From Wurfbainia villosa (Eukaryota; Streptophyta; Magnoliopsida; Zingiberales; Zingiberaceae), in the NCBI GenBank assembly GCA_025175895.1, contig CM046000.1, positions 66,740,720 through 66,804,719 of the forward strand: DNA of 64,000 bases. Reading direction: 5' to 3'. Made by a program: the position numbers and the translations under genes. Each line of letters opens with the position of its first letter. The stretch's first letter is position 1. Of this stretch, positions 33,300 to 44,886 are shown one piece after another. Below the pieces are notes generated by a model, which had not been told where the DNA came from, did not search any database, and saw only the letters and a program-made list of their open reading frames with translations.

Positions 33300-35801
33300 T
33301 GCATTTTTAATATAAATCATATAACATCAAAAAGAATTATAGAAAACACATATATACACTCGCACTTGTAGCAATGTAAAGTACAAGGTCACATTACATT
33401 TTAAATGATCACTTTTACCGATATATATTAAAAAGTACTGTGGCAAAACAACTACACATCATATGCACCAAAAGTATTGCATAATAAGCAAAACACTTAT
33501 AGAATGTAACCAAAAGATGTATGTACACTTAAATCTCTCCTAATCATCAGATATGTGATCTTATATGCAATCAGCCCACTCCGAATGTACTTCATCAATT
33601 TCCTTTGCAGCTATCACAGAATTTGTGAACTGCATGTGAAAAAATGAAAATGTAATTAAACGCTATGGTATCAATAAGAAAATTTGAAAATATATCTAAT
33701 ATTACTATTGATCATAGGGAAGACTTGACAAAGGATGCGGCGCCTTCAATTATCTCTCTCATATATCATAAAACAAAATACCTGCATTGAGCTCCATCCG
33801 GTTGAAGGGGAACCTGTGATGGAAAAAAATTATAGTAGTTATTCTGATAGTAAAATTTGATACATAAATTACACACGACATAAAAAAAGTTGGCATAAGG
33901 GGAAAAAAAGTTGTCATTAATTTCAATTGTTGCATTTGTTTTATTTTCAATTATACATCTAATAACCTCCTTAATTTCCCTACTTGAGTTCAAAACAAGC
34001 TGGTAGTTATTCCTTGAGCAACATCTAGTACGAGTAAAAGTCTTTTGGAATTTAACTCCTCCTTGAGCTTCACTGGTAACCGTTGTCAGATTTTTTGATG
34101 CTGCTTGAAGGCCATAGACCATCTAGCCATGGTATAGGTTGAGATCCAGCACTCTGTTTCAGTACATTGGCATAGGTTGATACCTGACATCAACACTAGC
34201 CATGCATTATTCTAGTAAATCCTAAAACACTCTGAGTATGAAACTTTCATGGTTGAAAGTGGTATTCTCTTTAGGAACTAGATGCCATTTGCTATCATAA
34301 CACTGCAGCAAAGTGAGTGAGATTTATCTAAGTTTAATAGAATAACTAATGACAAGATCTAGAGCAAAGAAGAAGATTTGCATATTTCTTTTAATGATTT
34401 AGTAAAAGTTATGACAGGCCTACACAACCTTTGCTTACATTGAAGTAATAATAAATTTGTAATAAGAATTTACTTTTACGATAGTCCTACACAACTTTTA
34501 TCATTTGTTTTTTTCCTCTTGCAGAAGAATACAGGATGTAAACAGTTTACATGATCTTTCCCGAAATTCCTTGTGCCATAAAGTCACCTGATCACATGAT
34601 GATTTTCAAGCTGGATTCTATTTTAAAAAATGCAACAATTAAGAGCGATAGTGAGAAAATTATTGCAATGCAAATTAGAAGGGTACTATCAGTATCGCAG
34701 GCAATTCAGAGCACACTGTCATTTTGCTCCAGGAATCAGCATCGCAACCAATTCAGAGCACAATGTCAATTTGCTCCAGAACACAATGTCGATTGGAAAA
34801 ACACTCCAGAATAGATTGGAGTAAGTAGGATGATCAGAGCACAATGTCAATTTAGCCACAGTCAAGAAGCAAATCAAGGCAAAACAAAATGTCGGGGAGG
34901 AGGTCAGATTAGTTTATGCTTAACAAAAAATAAGGAATTTGTAGATCTAACTCGAACTAATTTGATACCCACCTCAGCCAATTCCAGAATAGATCGGAGT
35001 TATCTGAAGATTATCAAAAAGGACTTGATGATCAAATTGGTTCTTCCAGGGAGTACTAAAAGAGATAATGTCTATGATAAGAACAATGTATGTTTGGATA
35101 GAGGGACTTGGGGAGAAAAGATGGCCCTTGTATTTTCAAATTAGAAATGCAAAAGGGAATAAACTCATCATTGAGATCCAAAGAAGTAGAAGATTCCTCT
35201 CCCTTTCTTTCAGGAAAAATATTATCAAGATCAACTCCAATCAAGCTTAAAGCATTTGTATCGGGGGGGGGGGGGGGTCATCATAATACAAACCTAGACA
35301 CTAATCTTCACAGACTAACTTATGAGCTTGCTATAAAGGTTTTTGGAATGATTAACCTTCTATTATCTAATCTTTATCTTGACATAATACTACATCATGA
35401 AAGTATATGATTCATCCTTCTAATAACAATAATAAATAACAAATAACAAATAACTTGATTATATAAATGTCACTAAATAATTCATAAATAACTTGATTAT
35501 ATAAATGTCACTAAATAACAAATAACTTGATTATATAAATGTCACTAAATAATTCAAATTATATAAGCTTCCCACGATGTAAAACTTACCTTGATTATTT
35601 CCCACAAAGGGTGTTTCTTCCCGTGCTTGCCAATCTCTGTGTTGAACAATTTCAAGGCCCTTCATAAAATCATAAAAGATTATAGACTTTTAGTGCATAT
35701 AGTATATATAAAAAAATTATAATAAATATTGACAATATTTTGCTACTAAAACTTACATCTTCACAACATTATTCCAAGTCTGATAATTAAATATTACTTA
35801 C
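33300..35801 (-). other. CACTA interior, TnpA-like gene 3' part and non-coding DNA
   Basis: AT-rich. It may include further 3' exons of the TnpA-like gene (an open stretch at 33766-34122 and a candidate exon near 35595-35660, flanked by AG and GTAAG), but I cannot assign them. It contains a 15-base G run (35263-35277) and three copies of AACTTGATTATATAAATGTC (about 35453, 35490 and 35525). Confidence 0.4.
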
Positions 35802-36650
35802 TATTTCATCAGCTAGGCGTGCATATCCTTTACGAGAAAGTCGATGGGGGTATTTGTTTTGGGCTCTCCTTTCCTGTTGTTTCTCACTTAGTTCCTTAAA
35901 AAATAAACAAGACAACAATGCATTACCAATCACAATATTCTATTAAGATTTCCTTATTTGAGACATGAGATTTAAAAATCTTACTTTAAATTCATCAGAC
36001 AAACGACTTATCACGAACTTGCTCCATATATATGCTGGAATATTTGATCCTGGAGGTGGCATATGCAACTTCTCTGGAGTTTTGCAATTGGGATAAATAT
36101 AGTTTTGCGTGAGACTGCTTTTCCATTGGCGCCGCTTATCATTTGCCGAGCTCAAACATCCCTTTTTCCAAGCAACATCAACCTTGTACGCCAACTACAA
36201 ATCCATAAAAAAATGGATAAACATCAAATGTTAATAAACACAAAAAAAAAAAGTAATAGTTTATATTTGAAGAATAAAAGTATGGTCATTTATATTTACA
36301 TTCACGGCTTCCCACACACGCTCCTTGATGTCAATAGGAACATGCTTCCAAGTATTGTAAGTTATTGGTACTTTCTCTCGAACAATCTGGCCAAGTGAAC
36401 TTTGCATTTTAACTGCATTTTCCCCAATAGGCTGTCCCAGATTATTGAATTCAACTTTCAGTATAATGCCCTTATTCCTTAGCCTTGAAATACTGTCCAT
36501 ATGTGTAGGACCTGTACTCATTTTGTTTGATTGGGTGGCAGTGGAATCTTGTGTGCAGCCAACATTTTCCTCGTCTAATAAATCAGCGCCGATTTTTTCC
36601 TTACCCTTTTCAAGGTTTGTACCTCCTCGTTTGCTTTGATTTTTTGTCAT
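35802..36650 (-). CDS. TnpA-like CACTA protein gene, three predicted exons
   Basis: Exon 1 (36650-36300) encodes MTKNQSKRGG... and the diagnostic GQPIGENAVKMQSSLG, VREKVPITYNTWKHVP and IKERVWEAVN. Exon 2 (36194-35985) encodes LAYKVDVAWKKGCLSS.., PPPGSNIPAYIWSKFVISRLSDEFK. Exon 3 (35894-35802) encodes ELSEKQQERRAQNKYPHRLSRKG. The junctions GT/AG at 36299/36195 and 35984/35895 keep phase 0 throughout. This is the 'plant transposase Ptta/En/Spm' (PF03004) family, taken to be a DNA-binding partner of TnpD that recognises subterminal repeats. No stop or frameshift is seen in these three exons. Later exons are uncertain, so the 3' end is open. Confidence 0.75.
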
Positions 36651-38090
36651 AGAGTTGACAACCTATTAATCACAAAATCTTCACTTTGCATATATAAGGT
36701 AAATATCATAAATTACTGATGGAGATAACAACAAATATTAAACTTAACTTCTGTCTTGTGTGAGTTGACAACAAAAAATTCAGCTTTAGATGAATATAAT
36801 CTACAATTGGCATGCTTAGTATCCTTAATTATATAAAAGTTCATGAACAGAACTCATATACAAATAAGCAAGTTTATTTTCAACAGGAATATAATCATGT
36901 TGCAGTCCACACGTAGCTGAGCTTGCTAAAATATGTGCAAATATTAAGAAAAACAAATAACAATTAAGCAACACAAAGTTGAAATTCTTACAATCTCCTC
37001 TAAGGGTTGATAAATTTGGAGGTGCAGCAACTATCACAAAGGATCAAACTGTGAGCTTATTTTGGAGGTTATTAACTTATGGTATGATTATAGAAACCAA
37101 GATAAAACTATCAGATTATGTAAAAATTATAATTGTTAAATAACAACAGGCACAGAAAAAATCAAAAAATAAACAAAGAAAAAGGAACTCATGGACTAAT
37201 GGACAATCTAGATAAGTTTTAGCACAATGCATCAGCAAATATATAACGAATAAGAAAATGGACTAATGAAACATACACACTGCGGCATGTGCTTGGATCA
37301 AATCTAGGAGGTAGATTTCCACTTAGGATAGGCTCTATCTGTAAAAGAGAAGTACAAGTTAGCATTCGGACATCATCAATAAAGCCAAAACAAGTTGCAG
37401 ATACCAAAGTCATTCTTAGCAAACTTCAAAGCTACAAACTATCAGAGAGCTCCACTATCGCATATGACACCACAAACAAGCAAGAAAAAGGTACCAAGGT
37501 AGTCCGACATTTAACTTGCATCAAGGGCAAGAGGTTATTATGAATAAAAGAAGTAGACAGGAACTTGCATAGGTAGGAATTAAAAGAGAAGTTTCCGGTT
37601 AAGCATACAAATAATTAAGAAACTCTATAGTTTAATTAACAACTGGGATTGAATGTTCCTGAAGCCGCAAACAAAAGTTTTCCACAAGAGTCACAGAATA
37701 GCTTCAATCAAAATCGATGGCACCTCAAAACCCTGATTTTTCAGTTGTTCCTGAAGGGCAACTCCAAGAAAATAGCGTATACATTCCAACCCACCTCCCT
37801 GAAACTGCTCATGGAGCGCTAATTTAGGGATCTAACTGAACATCCCTCATTTCCACTACAACGCAAATATCATCTGCAAGCAACACAATAGTTGGAAAAT
37901 AAAAAAAACCTCCATCAGGAAAAGAGACATCAAAATGACACTAAAACCGGCTTTTTAGTCGACAATCTAAAGTCAAAGAAAAGCTAATTTGGGGACAAAC
38001 AGGTAAGAGGAAAGGGGAAGAGACCTGAGGACCGGCCAAGAGGCCCGGGAGAGGATAGAGCGACTACTACTGCTGCCTTCTTTGGAGGAG
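36651..38090 (-). other. CACTA upstream region of the TnpA-like gene
   Basis: AT-rich sequence, presumably 5' untranslated region and introns. I see no conserved coding domain in 36651-38040. Short ORFs at 36825-37037 and 37219-37422 show no recognisable motif. Confidence 0.4.
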
Positions 38091-38102
38091 GAGCGCTTAT
38101 AT
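38090..38102 (-). promoter_or_regulatory. Possible TATA box of the CACTA gene
   Basis: On the minus strand, GATATAAGCGC lies just upstream of a GC-richer stretch (38000-38090) that resembles a 5' untranslated leader (CTCCTCCTCC, then AGTAGTAGTCGC), ending in a possible splice donor (CAGGTCTC or ACCTG). Weak and purely positional. Confidence 0.3.
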
Positions 38103-38439
38103 CAAAGCTCTCACTGCGCTTGAGCCTCACATTCTTGTCGCCACATCGTACCTCGTGCTAGGGTTCTCGCCAACCTCTCCGATTCGAGATCGAACGAACC
38201 GAGACAGACGGAAGCAGGGTGGGTTCAAGAAGAAAAATAATTAAAAAAAAACAAAAAAAAAGAGAGAAAAAACCCCCCTCGAAATCGAGGGGGAAAAGAG
38301 GAGAACAAGATCGAGAGTGAAACAGGAGTAGTAGAAATGGAGGATAAAGACGAAGACTGAGACGGCGAGCGACGAGATAACTGGGGAAGGATCAAAATTA
38401 TTTCCTATAATTTAAAAAAAATACTATTAATAATTAAAA

Positions 38440-38828
38440 AAATAATTTCACCGTTGTATTATAATAATAAAATAGTATTAATAGTATTATAAACTTTTAA
38501 AATTTCATTGACAACGGTTTAAAACCGTTGTAAAATTATCACAATGACAACAAAAATATTCTCATTGACAACGGTTGATTGCACCGTTGTCCCAACTATT
38601 GTTAAGATAAAAAAAAAACCATAAAGACAACAGTTCTAAAAAACCGTTGTAAAATATGTTATTGATTTAAAAAAAAATATGCTCAACGACAACGGATACT
38701 GTAAAACCGTTGTCTTTTGTGTTATATGGCCGCTCAAAGACAACGGTTTTGTCAAAAACCATTGTCTTTTAACAAAAACACAATGGTTTCTCCTAAAACT
38801 GTTGTCTTTGTGGTTTTGTATTTTAGCA
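38440..38828. repeat. Right subterminal repeats of the CACTA element
   Basis: At least seven copies of GACAACGG or its complement CCGTTGTC, several paired as short hairpins (for example GACAACGGTTTAAAACCGTTGT at about 38512). TnpA-like proteins are expected to bind such arrays. Confidence 0.8.
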
Positions 38829-38845
38829 TTTTTGTTGTAGTGCCA

Positions 38846-39507
38846 CGAGAAAAGAAACAAAGGGTGCACGACCAGGCTGTGTGTTTTCACACGGTCAGGC
38901 AGTGTGTTTTCACACGGTTGTGCCCTAACTTCCAGAGGTGCACATGGTCAGGCAGTGTGTTTTCACATGGTCATTCCCTGACTTCCAGAGGCACACACGA
39001 TTAGGCCGTGTGATTTCACATGGTTGTGTCACGCCCCCTAGTCCACGTGAAAAGCCTACACCTGCACCGTTTTCTTTTCCTACCTTTGAGCAAGATGCAG
39101 GTACTTCTGCCTATGATTTCTCGGAGTTCCAATCGTGCTTCGATGACATATATGTTGAGCAGCAGACACAGGGGCAGCGATGGGATGATCATAGCTCCTA
39201 TACGCAGGCGGAGTTTACAGGCTTATGGGAGCACTTCCAGTGGGTCGAGGACTTCTACGATGAGGCCCATATTTACTTTCAAGAGGAGGATGCCCGATGC
39301 CAGGAGGAGGCCACCTACCGCCAAGAGATGCGGTAGCATATGCATGCCCAGCAGGCATAGTGGGACTGGGAGGAGGAGCACAGAGCGGTCGCTACATCCA
39401 CCAGCTCTCAGATCGACCACATGTACATGTGGCATCAGAGTCTTAGCACCAGGTTTTCCCAGGAGCCTGACATGTCGAGACTACCATACTTCCCGCCTCG
39501 ACCATAA
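38846..39507 (+). pseudogene. Env-like ORF tail of element C
   Basis: From 38938 the frame reads through a region derived from CACACGGTCAGGC-type repeats (about 60-bp units, 38870-39030), then PTPAPFSFPTFEQDAGTSAYDFSEFQSCFDDIYVEQQTQGQRWDD, GLWEHFQWVEDFYDEAHIYFQEEDARCQEEATYRQEMR. Stops follow at 39334 and 39358, and the same frame continues to YFPPRP ending at 39507. It is homologous to the C-terminal 170 residues of the B env-like ORF (26120-25672). The N-terminal Athila domain is absent. Confidence 0.75.
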
Positions 39508-40482
39508 TATTAGAGGTATCATTTCGTATAAGTCTGGGAGGCCTAAATTTTATTTTGTTTCTAACAGTAGTTTCTTTTTTGGTATTTACATTATTATTAG
39601 CATTCATTTGTTCATGCATAGGTTGTTGAGTTTCTTTCAGCACTTAATTTTTGTTATATGTAAAGCTGCCTCAGTAGTATTTTTGTTAAAGTTAATTACA
39701 TGAGTTGTTCCCATAGGTAGCTTAACTTCATTTATCTCGTGGTATTTTATTTTATTTGCTCTAATGAATGTTCTAGACTTACACTGGTTAGTTTTTATTT
39801 TTACACCTACACATGTCGAAAACTCTGAAAGGGAGAATCCAGTACATACCTAGTTATGATTCATCTCAGTAGTCTAGTACTTTGGAATCCATAGGTGACT
39901 CTAGGTTTAGCATTTTAGTTACTAGAGATGTTCGGATTGTGTAAGCCCATTCGGAAAAATCAAAATCCCAGTGAGTCGAAAAATAAAGAGAGAAAAGAAA
40001 AGAGAAATAAAAGAGAGAGAGAGAAAAAAAGAAATGAAAAAGAAAACAAAGAAAAAAAAGAGAGAAGATTATGAGGGATAAAAAACATTTGTCGTGGGTG
40101 GAAATGGCTATGTGCCCCTTTGAGACCGAGTTAGGTTACTGGGAAAACACCTACCAATTTCTCTCAATACCGAGCACGCCTTTGAGACTTTGTGCTAGAT
40201 CTAGGGAACGACCCTCGCTTTGGGCAGGTAAGTGCCTAAGAGCCGGAGACCTTAGAAAAGCTATAGGATGACGATTTAACTTACCTTAAAATGGGTATCC
40301 CCTAAGAATATTCGCGTAGCACGAGCACAAGGAGCTAACTTAGTGAATTTCTAGAACATATCTACTTTGCTTTGATTGCAAATACCACTTGATAAATTTA
40401 GTTAACATGCTAAGTATGAAACAATATCTTTTAAAAAAATTTCATGGCACTGAGGTTTGTCTGAGGACAAACAAAGATTTAA
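39508..40482 (+). other. 3' untranslated region of element C
   Basis: AT-rich and non-coding, with a purine tract of GAGA and AAAGAAA repeats at about 39985-40068 and the Athila-like phrase TCTGAGGACAAACAAAGATT ahead of the polypurine tract. No gene seen. Confidence 0.6.
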
Positions 40483-40494
40483 GTCTGGGGGAAG
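40483..40494 (+). other. Polypurine tract of element C
   Basis: GTCTGGGGGAAG directly precedes TGATGTGAGC at 40495. Confidence 0.85.
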
Positions 40495-42002
40495 TGATGT
40501 GAGCCAACCATATAGGGTTTTAGGAGTAGTTTTCGCTCACATCTCATTAAATTTTATGTTAGTTTCATGCATATGTCACTCTATTTTGCATTCATTTCCT
40601 ATTTTCTAGTTCGGAGGTCTGCTCTTTGTACTTTTGTGTGTAGGATAGCATTTCATGGGAAAACAGTGTGTTTTTGGAGCATAATGGAGTAATTTGTGGA
40701 GCACGGACCTTAGGGAACACACACTGGCCATGTCCCAAGACTTGGGCATGTTTCCAAAGCGAAACGGATCAAAACGGAGGCTCCAGAAAAAGACACGGCT
40801 AGGCCATGTGAAAACACACGGGCGTGCCTTTTTTCCAGCTCAATTTCCATCTGAGATTTCACTTGTTTTCTAGCCTTGCACACAGCCAGGTCGTGTGAAA
40901 TTCACACGGCCATGTGGCGGCGCAGCGAATTCAAGGAAATAGGGTTTATCAAGCATTTATGGAAAGCCGGAGTCGCCTCTATATATAGGAAACTCATTCA
41001 AGAGGCGAGGGATCACAAGGGAGCCGCCCTAGAGCTCCCAAACCCTAGGGGGAGGCACGACGGCTAGGATGACACGCCGAAGCCCTAAAAAGCTTCGGGA
41101 ACTCGCAACGGGGAGGAGGAGGAACGCCGCCGGAGGTCCACACTTGCACTTCAACGTTCGGAGAGAAGACCACGAAGGCATTGTAATCCCTTGTTCCTGT
41201 GCTTTATTTTTGATTTATTCGAACATAAACATGCTTTGTGATTCCTCCTTTATATACATGGAGTAGTTCCTTCGATTCTAGGATTAGGGAGTAGCTTGTG
41301 TGCACATTATATGTTGGTTCATGTTAAATTCTATCTTTGAGTTTAATTTGGCAATTGGAAGTTGTTTATACTATATCTATCCGTGTTTGGTTTTCTACCT
41401 GCTATGCTTAGGCGATACGAGGGGTGACAACCCTCGTATCTAAGATTTAGGGGATTTTATACAAGGAACCTAGGGGTAAACCTAATCTCCTATAACCGTG
41501 GGTAGAAGGATGTGATGGAATCGGAAACGGTTCATCGTAGGGATTGATTTGGTATCCTCGTACCGTCTATCCCGTCCTTTTAAGGCGGAGATAGCTCCTG
41601 GTAGATGCGGTGGCTCATCGGGAGAGTGTATGATGTCCCTTCCACAAAACCATAGCTAAACGTCTAGACAACGCCAGTTGACAGAATTGTTTTGTGACAC
41701 ACAAGCCAAACTGAAGTCCTAGAATCACCTTTGAAGACCTCGGCACGCTCCCTTCTTCCTCCGTGTGACACCGTATAGAGTATAGTCCACCGACAGCCCT
41801 CACAAATTGAAACCTCTTAAAGTTTACTTCCGAACAATTTCAACCACTAAACATATCGATATTCAAATCTCAGTCCCTGTGAGATCGATAATCTTTTATT
41901 ACTTGATGACATCTATGCACTTGCGGGCCTTGACCATGAGCGTGCGCTTCGAGTCCTCTACGACCTCCGTCGTGATATTTGAGGTCGCGTTCGCATGCAT
42001 CA
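40495..42002 (+). repeat. 3' LTR of element C (1508 bp)
   Basis: Matches 29833-31343. TATA-like TCTATATATAGG at 40978-40989. It ends CGCATGCATCA, followed by the AAATT duplication at 42003-42007. Confidence 0.93.
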
Positions 42003-42111
42003 AAATTCAGATAAAATAAAATAAAATTAAAAAATAAAAAAAAACAAGAAAATAAATCTAACCTAAGTCTGATCCAACTATCCACTTTCTTGATTCGATA
42101 TCGAATCAATC

Positions 42112-42130
42112 AGTCCTCGTCAACGGTGCC
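42112..42130 (-). other. Primer binding site of element B
   Basis: Minus-strand GGCACCGTTGACGAGGACT, seven bases after the LTR terminus at 42138. A degenerate Athila-type site. Confidence 0.8.
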
Positions 42131-42137
42131 AAAAACT

Positions 42138-43471
42138 TGATGCACACAAACACAACCTCAAATCTCACGACAGAGACTGTCGAGGACTCGAAGCGTGTGC
42201 TCGTGCTCAACGCCCACAAGTGCACAGATATTGTCAAGTAATAAAAAGATTATCGATCCCACAGGGACTGAGATTCGAGTATCGATTTTTTCAGTGGATG
42301 TTATTGTTCGGGACTAGACTCTAAGGGTTGCAATTATGATGGTTGTCGGTGGTCCTAACTCTAATATGGTGTCACACGGAGGAAAAAAAGGGTCACTACA
42401 GGTCATTGATGGATTCTAGGATTTTGGTTTCGTTTGTGTGTCGCGAAACATATTGTCAATTGGGTTTGCTTAGGTTTCTAGTTATGGATTTGTGGAAAGG
42501 ACATCATACACTCCCCCGATGAGCCTTCGCGTCTATCAGAAGCTACCTCTACCATACTAGGTCAACCCATACTTTAGGACGAGATAGTCGATACGAGGAT
42601 GCTGAATCGATCCCTGTGACGAGTCAAAAAACTAGGCATGTTTCCTACTCTATCGCATCCTTCTACCCACAAGGGTTGTCACCTAAATCTTTGATACGAG
42701 GGTTGTCACCCCTCGTATCGACTAAGAACAGTGACTAGAAAACAAAAACGATAATTATAGATCTAAACCAAAACACCAATTGCAAATATAAATTCAAGAA
42801 CGAAAAGATATTTGAATTAACATGTTCCGACTCAACACAAACTGCTCCCTAATCCTAGAATCAGAGAGTCTACTCCATAGATACGAGAGAAGAAACACAA
42901 GGCATGATCATACCCATATAAACAATAGAATTTACGCAAAGAATAGGATTTACAATGCAATGTAGGTCTTCTCCTCGGCGTTGAGGTGCAAAATCTTGAC
43001 CTTCGGCGGCGTTCTACCTCCCCGTTGCGAGTTCCTGAAGCTTTTTAGGGCTTCAGAGTGTCATCCCAGCCGTCGTGCCTCCCCTCTGGGGTTTGGGCGG
43101 AGCTTTCCTTATATAGACATCACGACGGATCGCTGTGAAATATGAAAAAAAACCCTAGTTGCGTCAATTTGCTGGGCCGCCACACGGCCATGTGAAAACA
43201 CATGGCCTGGCCGTGTGTCAGGCTGTGGTGACCGTTTTCCCCCTTTGAACATGGCCATGTGTGGGCACGCGCCCTGGCGATGTTCCCTTCTGCGTCCAGC
43301 TACCAAATGTCTTCTTTTGCTCTGAAATTGCACCGTTTTCCCTATAAAATGCTATCCTACACACAAAAGTAAATAGAGCATATCTTTGAACCAGAAAATA
43401 GAAAATGCATGCAACATAATGTAAAATATGCATGAAACGAACATAAAATGCTATGAGATGTAAGCGAAAAC
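42138..43471 (-). repeat. 5' LTR of element B, main part
   Basis: Homologous to the A LTR. It is cut at AAAAC (43467-43471) by the TR-GAG element and resumes at 52051-52084, ending with the LTR start TGATGTGAGC (minus strand). Reassembled length is about 1370 bp. TATA-like TATATAAGG at about 43108-43116. CACACGGCC/GGCCGTGTG palindromes at 43178-43225. Confidence 0.88.
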
Positions 43472-44872
43472 TGTTAGGGATCGTTTGGAAGCTAGAGGGG
43501 GGGTGAATAGCGTCAATGGAATTCTTTCGCGTTTGTTTCTACAATTTCGTTAGCGCAGCGGAAATAGAAAAGTAATAACGATAACGAAATGCACAACACG
43601 CTAACACAACGATATAACGTGGTTCGGAACCGCACAGTTCCTACTCCACGGATCGAGTTCGTACGAACCCTAGCGATGCCAATCACACACCACTATAATA
43701 ATAACTCCTTCTTGGAGCAATCCGGAGGCGGTAAAACCTCGTACAATATGATTACAACAATAATCAAGTAGATACAAGCAAAAACAATATGAAATACAAA
43801 TGCAATTAATGGAAAAACACTTTATAAGAGCTTTGGATTGCTTGATCTTTGATTGCCTTGAACTAACTTTGAAGGACTGGAAAGCACAAACTTCCCCCCT
43901 CAATTTCGCTCAAGAAAATCGCTATCTTTTCCTCCATCACGAGCTCCTTATATCAACTGCTGTCTTTGGAAAAGGTTGATCGATCATTGCTCGGGACCAT
44001 TAGTCGTGATCACACTATTCGCCGTGAGACAACGGTGTAATCTACGGAAAAATCAATGGCTAGGACATCGATCGGTGATCATGACCATCGATCGGTGATG
44101 AGCCATCACTCGACCGCTCGTCTCGGCGATCGAGTGAGACTCCATCGATCGGCGAAAATCCGAGAATCGGTCATGATAACATAATCGATCATTGCTCTCC
44201 GATTAGTCGATCGGCTGCGATGGCGATCATTGCTAAACCACTACGCGGTCAAACCCTAGTTGACTCAGTCCAGTCGACTGCCACATGACACCAGTCGACT
44301 GGCACACCTCAAACATGAGGTTTTAACCCAAGTATGGTTCCCCCATACTTGCTAGACCACCCTTAGCCTAGACCTAAGCCTTCTAGCCACCTCCATCAGC
44401 CTCACGCCTCTCGGATCCCTCCAAGTCATCCATGACTTGTTCATCCATCGCGCTAGCCTTCAGGTGCTTCCATCGGCTATGTCATGCTAACGGTGTCTAG
44501 ACCGCCAAGGCACTTTGGACTTACGCCGCCAAGACTCCGCTTGGACTTTACGCCGCCAACCATTGGACTTATGCTGCCAAGACTCCCACTTGGACTTTAC
44601 GCCGCCAATATCAAACCCTTGGACTTCTCAAATGCCAAGACTCAAGCTTGGACTTTCCCTTGCCAACCCATGTTGGACTTTTCATGCCAAGACCCATGCT
44701 TGGACTTTTCATGTGCCAAGTGTCCCACTTGGACTTCCCATGCCAAGTACTCAAGACTTGGACTTTACTAAATGACAATTACATTGTCATATGTTTTTGT
44801 CGAAACATCAAAACATCACTTGAGTCAAACTCGAGTCCTGGTCAATCGTGACCTGGGCCGATTGCACCAACA
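43472..44872 (-). repeat. 3' LTR of the TR-GAG element (1401 bp)
   Basis: On the minus strand TGTTGGTGCAATC (44872) to CCCTAACA (43472). Same family as F. Its segment 43960-44270, where F and the other LTR carry CAGTCGACTG palindromes, is much altered, while flanking LTR sequence agrees closely with 50644-52045. Confidence 0.92.
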
Positions 44873-44886
44873 ATCTCCCTCTTTTT
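44873..44886 (-). other. Polypurine tract of the TR-GAG element
   Basis: Minus-strand AAAAAGAGGGAGAT abuts the LTR start. Additional AAAAAGGGGGAGAA and AAGGGGGAGATT copies lie at 44993-45006 and 45070-45083, and GGGGGAG copies near 45285-45305, as in SIRE-type elements that have several such tracts. Confidence 0.85.

Larger units (their letters stand above)
32793..38842 (-). mobile_element. CACTA (En/Spm) transposon, 6050 bp, non-autonomous
   Basis: Terminal inverted repeats CACTACAACAAAAA (32793-32806) and its complement (38829-38842), with the 3-bp duplication CCA at 32790-32792 and 38843-38845. Subterminal regions are dense in AGACAACGGTTTTTCACCG-type repeats in both orientations. The inside carries a TnpA-like gene (PF03004-type domain) on the minus strand. 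No TnpD transposase (PF02992 family) is visible, so it would need one from elsewhere. Confidence 0.92.
29833..42002 (+). mobile_element. Athila-derived element C, internally deleted, 12.2 kb with CACTA insertion
   Basis: Plus-strand element with LTRs at 29833-31343 and 40495-42002, a variant Athila primer site, a polypurine tract, and AAATT flanking repeats. The internal region is about 3.1 kb once the CACTA element is removed. It encodes a zinc-knuckle protein remnant, the post-integrase phrase AAGCGCTTCTTGGGAGGCAACC, and only the C-terminal tail of the env-like ORF. There is no RT or integrase. Confidence 0.92.

Noticed and set aside
38000..38370. Captured host gene fragment in the CACTA element
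   Set aside because: The GC-richer stretch looks like a leader or promoter, but no coding similarity could be recognised, so no gene capture is claimed.
39020..39703. 227-codon ORF rich in Ser/Arg
   Set aside because: Out-of-frame shadow of the env-like tail of element C; the 25533-26069 ORF is the same kind of shadow in B.
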